Assembly (NCBI GenBank): GCA_017540605.1
Contig: JAFYAS010000037.1
Location: 1-60,317 of the forward strand
Direction of reading: 5' to 3'
DNA: 60,317 nucleotides
Source of the DNA: Lachnospiraceae bacterium
GTDB taxonomy: Bacteria; Bacillota; Clostridia; Lachnospirales; Lachnospiraceae
Made by a program: the position numbers and the translations under genes. The notes under the pieces were generated by a model. The model had not been told where the DNA came from, did no database searches, and saw nothing but the letters and a program-made list of their open reading frames with translations. Positions 55,532 through 60,317 of the stretch are shown here, piece after piece. The first letter of the stretch is position 1. Every line of letters begins with the position of its first letter.

Positions 55532-56329
55532 TCAAAGGGTTGCCAGAGTTTCGATGGCGTCCTTCTTGATCATAGTGATGTAGTGTTCCTTGAAATAATA
55601 AGGAGTAGCGTAAGCTGCTTTGATCCTCTCGCCATATTCGGCCATAATGCTTATGACACTGGCAAGCTTGTCATTCTTCTCCTTGTAATCGAGAACCAGG
55701 TAATATTTTTTCTCGTCGGGATGCTTAAAGAGTCGGCTTCCGCCATTGTACATACGGCGGGAGAGTATGGCTGCCTTGATGATCTCATCAAGATCCTTGA
55801 AGCAATATATAGTAAAGTTTCCGCTATCCTCCGGTTCTGCCTCAGCTTTTTTCTTCTTGGAGTCTGATTTATCCGGAGTATCTCCAAAGGGAAGATATTT
55901 TTTCGAATCCGGATTCTCAGCAAGAGATGCGATAGCGTCTAAGGCATCTCCGATAAGAGAACGAAGGTGAGATCCCAGTTCCTCCGGAAGGATGTTCATG
56001 ACCCCGTCTTCGTTATCTTCGAAATCCTCTCCGTTTATGGGTGGATTGGTAAAGCTTGAGAATCTGGTATCAAGCTCTTCGGGATCTTCAACCTTGGTGA
56101 TTATCAATATAAGGCAATCCTTTGAAACCGGAATGGCTTCGATCATCAAAGGATCATTGTCAACTTCAAAGCCCAGCTCATCATATGCCTTTTCCATCAT
56201 CTCCGCAAAAAGCTCCTTGGCTTTGTCTGAGCCATAGGCAAGCTCGGAAAGCATGATCTGCTTTTCCTGGAGATCGGCACGGTTGAGGATGCAGCGTATT
56301 TTATTGTCACTTAATCTTTCAAGCTTCAT
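55532..56329 (-). CDS. mecA: MecA adaptor protein
   Basis: This 265-residue adaptor presents substrates to ClpC/ClpP. The N-terminus MKLERLSDNKIRCILNRADL, the LSELAYGSDKAKELF block and LIITKVEDPEELDTRF are hallmarks of the family; a Lys/Glu-rich linker (about 150-172) joins the C-terminal ClpC-binding domain. Its substrates here are unknown. Confidence 0.95.
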   Translation of the reverse strand: MKLERLSDNKIRCILNRADLQEKQIMLSELAYGSDKAKELFAEMMEKAYDELGFEVDNDPLMIEAIPVSKDCLILIITKVEDPEELDTRFSSFTNPPINGEDFEDNEDGVMNILPEELGSHLRSLIGDALDAIASLAENPDSKKYLPFGDTPDKSDSKKKKAEAEPEDSGNFTIYCFKDLDEIIKAAILSRRMYNGGSRLFKHPDEKKYYLVLDYKEKNDKLASVISIMAEYGERIKAAYATPYYFKEHYITMIKKDAIETLATL

Positions 56330-56365
56330 AAATATCCGCTCCTTTCAAAAAAGGGTATCAATACA

Positions 56366-56393
56366 AGTTTATCACAAATTAGCGGCTTGTAAA
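56366..56393 (-). promoter_or_regulatory. mecA promoter
   Basis: On the minus strand TTTACA and TAAACT are separated by 16 bp, 37 nt before the mecA start. Confidence 0.5.
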
Positions 56394-56720
56394 GAGAAAA
56401 GTGAAGAAAAAAATGATAAGATCGGGAATACGGCTCTAAACAAGTGCTTCGCAGGCAGGGCTGATCCCGTATTATATACATTTTCCGCGCCCACGGAAAA
56501 GTAAAACATCACAAGAGAGTATAAGGGTGGAGGTGATATATGATATAACAATTGTTTGTTTTTTTATTCATTTGTTGCAATAGTTGGAAGGCTCGATCTG
56601 TGTAATGAGCAAAAAAACTAAATCGTACGAATTTAGATCGATGGCCTTCGGAAAACACTTTTTTTTGGAATTACGAGACCGCGGGAGGACAGTAAATGCT
56701 GTCTTCTCGTTGGCGTGTCT
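56394..56720. other. Structured intergenic stretch between mecA and the Sua5 gene
   Basis: No convincing gene is seen. There is an AATACGG/CCGTATT inverted repeat (about 56426-56475) and a perfect TTTTCCG/CGGAAAA hairpin near 56481. Other features are a strong ribosome-site-like GGTGGAGGTGAT followed by ATG-ATA-TAA, a long hairpin GAAGGC-CGATCT / AGATCG-GCCTTC (56587-56649) with an inner CGTACG palindrome and a nearby T8 run, and a hairpin GAGGACAG/CTGTCTTC (56685-56706). It may encode a structured RNA or be a set of repeats; I could not assign it to a known family. Confidence 0.5.
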
Positions 56721-56749
56721 TTGAAATATAGATTAAAATGTGTTATACT
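56721..56749 (+). promoter_or_regulatory. Promoter of the Sua5-type gene
   Basis: TTGAAA (56721-56726), 17-bp spacer, TATACT (56744-56749), 25 nt before the ATG. Confidence 0.75.
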
Positions 56750-56773
56750 GTATTACGTTTTTGAGAGGTAAGT

Positions 56774-57823
56774 ATGGAAACAAGGATAATTAAATGCGAT
56801 CCTGACAATTTTATACCGGAGGTAATAGAGTCTGCGGCATCGGCGATCAAGGCCGGCGGATTGGTGGCATTTCCTACGGAAACTGTTTATGGTCTTGGAG
56901 GAGATGGTCTTCTTTCATCAGCATCAAAAAAGATATATGCGGCGAAGGGGAGACCTTCAGACAACCCACTGATCCTTCATATTGCAGATAAAGATAGTGT
57001 CTATGCGTTGGCTTTGGAGGTCCCTGAAAAAGCGGTAAAGCTGATGGATGAATTTTGGCCGGGTCCATTGACCTTGGTTTTTAAGAAAAGGGATATAGTG
57101 CCCTATGAGACCACCGGAGGACTTGATACGGTAGCCATCAGGATGCCATCACACCCTGCAGCATTGGAGCTTATCAGACAGTCGGGATGCCCTATTGCGG
57201 CACCCTCCGCGAATGTATCGGGAAGACCGAGTCCATCGAAGGCATCCCATGTAGCGGATGATCTTTCGGGAAGGATAGATTATATCATTGATGGTGGGGA
57301 GACGGATATAGGCATTGAATCCACCATAGTTGATATGACGGGAGATATACCCATGATATTAAGGCCCGGATATATCACCTTGTCTATGCTAAAGGAAGTG
57401 GTTGGTGATGTGGATATCGATCCCGCGGTAAAGGGTGATGATATAAAGGCAAGACCCAAGGCACCGGGCATGAAATATACCCATTATGCGCCGAAGGGTG
57501 AGATGACCATTGTTGAGGGTGAGGGAAAAAAGGTTTCTCAAAGGATCAATGAATTGGTCATGGAAAAACAGAGCGAGGGCTTTAAGTGTGGGGTTCTTGC
57601 AAGCGCGGAAATGTATGAAAGCTATGAGGCCGATGTGGTTTTGAAGGTTGGTTCAAGACTTGAGCCCGTGACTATTTCTGCGGGACTTTATAGTGTTCTT
57701 CGAGAGTTTGACGATCTTGGAGTTCAGTATATATTTAGCGAATCGTTTTCCGGCGAGGGTCTTGGAAATGCCATAATGAACAGGCTTCTAAAGGCTGCCG
57801 GACATAGAGTTATAGAGGTATAA
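56774..57823 (+). CDS. ywlC: Threonylcarbamoyl-AMP synthase (Sua5/YwlC type)
   Basis: This enzyme makes threonylcarbamoyl-AMP for the t6A37 modification of ANN-decoding tRNAs. The 349-residue protein has the YrdC-like catalytic domain (GGLVAFPTETVYGLGGD, KGRPSDNPLILHI, RMPSHPAALELI, APSANVSGRPSPS) followed by a linker (KAPGMKYTHYAPKGEM) and the C-terminal Sua5 domain, so it is the long Sua5 type rather than the short TsaC. It has its own promoter. Confidence 0.95.
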   Translation: METRIIKCDPDNFIPEVIESAASAIKAGGLVAFPTETVYGLGGDGLLSSASKKIYAAKGRPSDNPLILHIADKDSVYALALEVPEKAVKLMDEFWPGPLTLVFKKRDIVPYETTGGLDTVAIRMPSHPAALELIRQSGCPIAAPSANVSGRPSPSKASHVADDLSGRIDYIIDGGETDIGIESTIVDMTGDIPMILRPGYITLSMLKEVVGDVDIDPAVKGDDIKARPKAPGMKYTHYAPKGEMTIVEGEGKKVSQRINELVMEKQSEGFKCGVLASAEMYESYEADVVLKVGSRLEPVTISAGLYSVLREFDDLGVQYIFSESFSGEGLGNAIMNRLLKAAGHRVIEV

Positions 57824-57839
57824 AGGTAATAGAGGTTTG

Positions 57840-57990
57840 GTAACTATTCACTACAGCTCTGAACACTTGCTGTTCAGAGCGTGTTAAGATATGACGCAGG
57901 AGGGCATCTCGCTCCACTTTGCGAAGCAAAGTCTCTAAATGAGCGAGATGCTCGTAACTGGAAGCAACGAAGTTGATGAACAGTTACGAG
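57840..57990. repeat. Multi-hairpin repeat element upstream of rpiB
   Basis: There are three perfect 10-bp stems in a row: GCTCTGAACA/TGTTCAGAGC (57856-57880), CATCTCGCTC/GAGCGAGATG (57905-57950) enclosing ACTTTGC-GAA-GCAAAGT, and CTCGTAACTG/CAGTTACGAG (57951-57990). The ends GTAACTATTCA and TGAACAGTTAC can also pair with each other. The first 29 bases recur at 59322-59353 and partly at 14355-14371. There is no open frame. Confidence 0.8.
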
Positions 57991-58018
57991 GTTTGACATC
58001 TACGAAAGGAGAAATAAA

Positions 58019-58447
58019 ATGATAGCACTTGGATGTGATCAGGGAGGCTTTGCTCTTATGCAGCAGGTAAAGGCTCACCTTGACGAGAGAGGAATTGAAT
58101 ACAAGGATTTCGGTACCTACAGCGAGGCATCGGTTGACTATCCTGAGTATGGAAAGAAGGCGGCAATGGCTGTTGCTTCAGGTGAATGCGACAAGGGTAT
58201 AGTTATTTGCGGAACAGGTATCGGTATATCTATTGCGGCAAATAAGATAAAAGGTATACGTGCTGCTCTTTGCCATGATACATTTTCCGCAAAGATGACA
58301 AGACTTCATAACGACGCAAATATCCTTGCTATGGGAGGCAGAGTTATAGGCTATGGATTGGCTCTTGATGTGGTGGATGCCTTCCTTGATACGGAGTTTT
58401 CGAACGAGGAAAGACATGTAAGAAGAATAGGGCAGCTGGAAAACTAA
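58019..58447 (+). CDS. rpiB: Ribose-5-phosphate isomerase B
   Basis: RpiB interconverts ribulose-5-phosphate and ribose-5-phosphate in the pentose phosphate pathway. The 142-residue protein has MIALGCDQGGF, the catalytic Cys64 in VICGTGIGISIAANK and CHDTFSAKMTRLHNDANILAMGGR. The ribosome site is AAAGGAG. Confidence 0.96.
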   Translation: MIALGCDQGGFALMQQVKAHLDERGIEYKDFGTYSEASVDYPEYGKKAAMAVASGECDKGIVICGTGIGISIAANKIKGIRAALCHDTFSAKMTRLHNDANILAMGGRVIGYGLALDVVDAFLDTEFSNEERHVRRIGQLEN

Positions 58448-58464
58448 AAAAGATAGACGAAAAG

Positions 58465-58517
58465 CGCAAAAAATGGTATAATGAACGATGTGTGACTGTC
58501 CATTTTTTGCGTTTTTT
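58465..58517 (+). terminator. rpiB terminator with a -10 box in its loop
   Basis: CGCAAAAAATGG (58465-58476) pairs perfectly with CCATTTTTTGCG (58500-58511), followed by TTTTTT. The loop begins with TATAAT (58477-58482). TAGACG 17 bp upstream could be its -35, giving a promoter for the atp genes that overlaps the terminator. Confidence 0.75.
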
Positions 58518-58526
58518 AATATTATG

Positions 58527-58579
58527 CAGGATTGCGGGAGCTGCAAAGCAGCGGAGCAATCCGTGGTATCAGTTGGGGG
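58527..58579 (+). repeat. REP-like palindrome, copy 2
   Basis: This is the opposite-orientation copy of 55291-55343 with one mismatch, folding as ATTGC..GCTGC-AAA-GCAGC..GCAAT. The left outer arm present in copy 1 (TGATACC) is missing. Its end GTTGGGGG lies 8 nt before the atpZ-like ATG and may act as part of the ribosome site. Confidence 0.88.
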
Positions 58580-58586
58580 CAAAAGA

Positions 58587-58904
58587 ATGATGGAAGATGA
58601 AAAAGAGAAAAAACGTAAAGACAGGCTCGAGGTTTCAAGAGCATTTTCAATGGTGGTGCACGTAGGAATTACCATGCTGGTGTCGATTTTTATATGCTTG
58701 GCTATCGGCATTTGGGTTGATAAGACCTTCCATGCGAATGTCACCGTGTTTTTTATTTTTTTCGGTGTGGTCAGTGGTTATTGCTCAGCATTTTCCACAC
58801 TTACGACTTTTTTTAAGGGGAAGGCAGAAAAGAGTGAATTGCTCGAAAGGATAGAGGAGCTTGCAGATGAAGAAGCTGATGATGAAGATATACAAGGTGA
58901 ATGA
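58587..58904 (+). CDS. atpZ: AtpZ/AtpI-like ATP synthase accessory membrane protein
   Basis: This 105-residue protein has a charged N-terminus (EDEKEKKRKDR), two transmembrane helices (about 23-42 and 50-72) with the GIWVDKTFHANV loop typical of the AtpZ/AtpI family, and an acidic C-terminal tail. These proteins help F1Fo assembly or ion supply. The start is the first of two consecutive ATGs after the REP-like repeat; the in-frame sequence upstream is repeat DNA. It overlaps the next gene by 38 bp. Confidence 0.85.
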   Translation: MMEDEKEKKRKDRLEVSRAFSMVVHVGITMLVSIFICLAIGIWVDKTFHANVTVFFIFFGVVSGYCSAFSTLTTFFKGKAEKSELLERIEELADEEADDEDIQGE

Positions 58905-59298
58905 TGTGCTCCTTGGTCTGCTAATAGGGCTGTTCCTTTACTTCATCCTGATAAGTCTTATCGGTGTGTGGTTTGCTGAAAATAAGGCGGGCTATGTGCT
59001 TAGTACATTTATCGGGACATTTACTGCGATGTTAATTTCGTGTCATATTTACTGGACCTTGGATCGCGCCTTTGAAAAGCCTGAAGGACAGGGATCGAGA
59101 TTCGTGCTTATCAGATCTATGGGCAGGATATTCGTAATGTTTCTTGTATCCTTTTTGGGACTTATGGTTCCGGTACTATCCTTTGCGGGTGTGGTGATCG
59201 GAATGCTTGGTCTTAAGGTGTGCGCACTTTTTGAGCCGTTGGTATCAAGATGCATATTAGACAGATTTTTTAAGGAAGATAATAACATAGAGGCTTGA
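58867..59298 (+). CDS. atpI: ATP synthase subunit I-like membrane protein
   Basis: This 143-residue protein has four hydrophobic segments (about 12-33, 38-60, 80-105, 105-125), the layout of Firmicute ATP synthase subunit I. The start ATG at 58867 follows GAGGAGC within the end of the atpZ-like gene; a TTG six nt earlier is the alternative. The family assignment rests on topology and position before atpB more than on strong motifs. Confidence 0.75.
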   Translation: MKKLMMKIYKVNDVLLGLLIGLFLYFILISLIGVWFAENKAGYVLSTFIGTFTAMLISCHIYWTLDRAFEKPEGQGSRFVLIRSMGRIFVMFLVSFLGLMVPVLSFAGVVIGMLGLKVCALFEPLVSRCILDRFFKEDNNIEA

Positions 59299-59321
59299 CC
59301 TCTGTGTGTTATAGAAGAAAA

Positions 59322-59353
59322 GTAACTGTTCACTAAAGCTTTGAACTCTTACG
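59322..59353 (+). repeat. Partial copy of the multi-hairpin repeat
   Basis: It begins GTAACTGTTCACTA and continues through AGCTTTGAACTCTTACG, matching 57840-57868 at about 25 of 29 bases and sharing TTACG with 14355-14371. It lies in the 113-bp gap before atpB. Confidence 0.75.
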
Positions 59354-59411
59354 AATGAAAGCGAAATGGTATTATTTCGTTTAAAATACACTACGAAGGG
59401 AGAGTGGATGT

Positions 59412-60179
59412 ATGGAATTTATTTTAGCCGGTATTGGTACAGGGGTTACCACTATCGGCAGGACTTATTTGCCGGCGGCAGATGAGCAGGAAGTGGATTT
59501 CTTTATACACAAGCTGGTAAAGATGCCATTTCAATTGTTTGGACAGGATGTCTACCTGACCACAACCAATGTGTGTACACTTATAGTGATGACAGCGATA
59601 CTTATTTTCGCTATCTGTGCTCACAGGAAGTTGAAAAAGGCAGAGGATGTCCCGGGCACGTTTCAGAATATCATAGAGATATTGGTTGAGGCTTTAGACA
59701 ATCTCGTGGATGGCTCCATGGGAGAACACAAGAAGAAATATGTCAACTATATGGGAACCATATTACTTTTCATATTCTTGGCCAATACCTCGGGCTTATT
59801 CGGACTCAGACCGCCGACAGCGGATTATGGAACTACGTTCTGCTTAGCGATCATCACGTTGACGATGATCCAGTATCAGAACATCAAGTGCAACAAGTTC
59901 AAGGCCTTTACAAGTCTCTTTGAGCCGTTGCCCATTCTGTTCCCCAGTAACCTGATCGGAGAGTTTTCGTGTTTGATATCACTGTCATTGCGTCTCTTCG
60001 GAAATATCATGGCAGGAACGGTAATGCTTGCACTGTTCTATGGATTGCTCCCCACGGTAGTAACAATAGCAATCCCCAGTGCACTTCACATATACCTGGA
60101 TCTCTTCTCAGGAGCGATACAGGCATACGTATTCACAATGTTAACGATGACATTTATTTCACAAAAAATGGAGGGGTAA
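59412..60179 (+). CDS. atpB: ATP synthase Fo subunit a
   Basis: This 255-residue proton (or sodium) channel subunit has five to six hydrophobic segments. The essential Arg is in SLSLRLFGNIMAG, preceded by NLIGEFSCLIS and followed by LDLFSGAIQAYVFTMLTMTFIS, as in all subunit a proteins. The ribosome site is GGGAGAG. The c-subunit and the remaining atp genes should follow beyond the window. Confidence 0.95.
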   Translation: MEFILAGIGTGVTTIGRTYLPAADEQEVDFFIHKLVKMPFQLFGQDVYLTTTNVCTLIVMTAILIFAICAHRKLKKAEDVPGTFQNIIEILVEALDNLVDGSMGEHKKKYVNYMGTILLFIFLANTSGLFGLRPPTADYGTTFCLAIITLTMIQYQNIKCNKFKAFTSLFEPLPILFPSNLIGEFSCLISLSLRLFGNIMAGTVMLALFYGLLPTVVTIAIPSALHIYLDLFSGAIQAYVFTMLTMTFISQKMEG

Positions 60180-60200
60180 CACCAGCGGACCAAAGAGGAC

Positions 60201-60222
60201 AAAAATGCGCTTGCGCATTTTT
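60201..60222 (+). terminator. Terminator-like hairpin just after atpB
   Basis: AAAAATGCGC-TT-GCGCATTTTT is followed by one more T, 22 nt after the atpB stop. The remaining 95 bases to the window end are G-rich with repeated GAGTGC/GCACGA words and hold no gene. It may attenuate transcription into the rest of the operon. Confidence 0.6.
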
Positions 60223-60317
60223 TGGCAGATTTGGGACGCGCCCCCGACATGAGCACGTCGCACGAGAGTGCAGAGTGCGAATGGCGGGAGAATTGCGAGA
60301 GCACGAAGTGCGGAGCA

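Noticed and set aside
56521..56546. Hidden gene behind the strong ribosome site GGTGGAGGTGAT
   Set aside because: The following ATG frame stops after two codons, and no neighbouring frame gives a plausible protein.
1..60317. CRISPR arrays, tRNA or rRNA genes, transposases, prophage
   Set aside because: None recognised on either strand; repeats seen are few-copy palindromes, not regularly spaced arrays.

Overview
The window looks like the replication-origin region of a Lachnospiraceae chromosome (Clostridia), of a Butyrivibrio/Pseudobutyrivibrio-like type. This rests on low-GC coding sequence with strong AGGAGG-type ribosome sites, the Firmicute order rpmH-rnpA-yidD-yidC-jag (minus) against dnaA-dnaN-S4 protein-recF-gyrB-gyrA (plus), BspA-like LRR proteins, an Agr-type peptide system, MecA, RicT and several GGDEF proteins. 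The genus is an inference from gene content, not a database match. No rRNA, tRNA, CRISPR array or transposase gene was recognised.

Region 1 (1-7153) is accessory. It holds an agr-like quorum cassette: an AgrD-type peptide gene (255-437), a secreted subtilisin-like protease with an unusual C-terminal domain (443-2476), two paralogous secreted LRR proteins (2607-3758 and 4042-5199) and AgrB (5205-5798). A decayed copy of the protease propeptide lies between the LRR genes and a frameshifted LRR remnant lies after agrB, so the cassette has been duplicated and partly deleted. A lipoprotein (6194-7153) closes the region, and a strong bidirectional terminator separates it from the core genome. No Agr histidine kinase or adjacent response regulator is present in the window.

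Region 2 (7220-19092) is the origin core: jag, yidC, yidD, rnpA and rpmH leftward; a DnaA-box cluster; dnaA; a second DnaA-box segment with six perfect CTA triplets (DnaA-trio) and an AT-rich stretch; then dnaN, an S4 protein, recF, gyrB and gyrA. A 200-bp inverted-repeat-bounded element separates gyrB from gyrA.

Region 3 (19166-30715) is accessory again. An alpha/beta hydrolase meets a leftward operon of lipoprotein, two FtsX-type permeases and an ABC ATPase. This is followed by an AAA-ATPase/PD-(D/E)XK protein, a paralogous lipoprotein carrying an identical 124-bp 5' region, and a large GGDEF-EAL protein.

Region 4 (31017-53867) is mostly housekeeping on the plus strand: mntP, uvrA with an SOS-like box in its promoter, metK, a carbamoyltransferase with altered catalytic motifs, pyrBI, murA, a small ferredoxin, nth, an RNase H, pth, pgcA, a Cache-like/GGDEF protein, ileS, holB-ricT-tRNA methyltransferase-glmU-like (overlapping or abutting) and an asparaginase.

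Region 5 (53912-60317) holds mscL with a zinc ribbon, an orphan LytTR regulator and mecA leftward, then a Sua5-type tRNA-modification gene, rpiB and the start of the ATP synthase operon (atpZ-like, atpI-like, atpB). Its intergenic spaces are rich in palindromic repeats: a 53-bp REP-like repeat in two opposite copies, a multi-hairpin element before rpiB, and a terminator whose loop holds a -10 box before atpZ.
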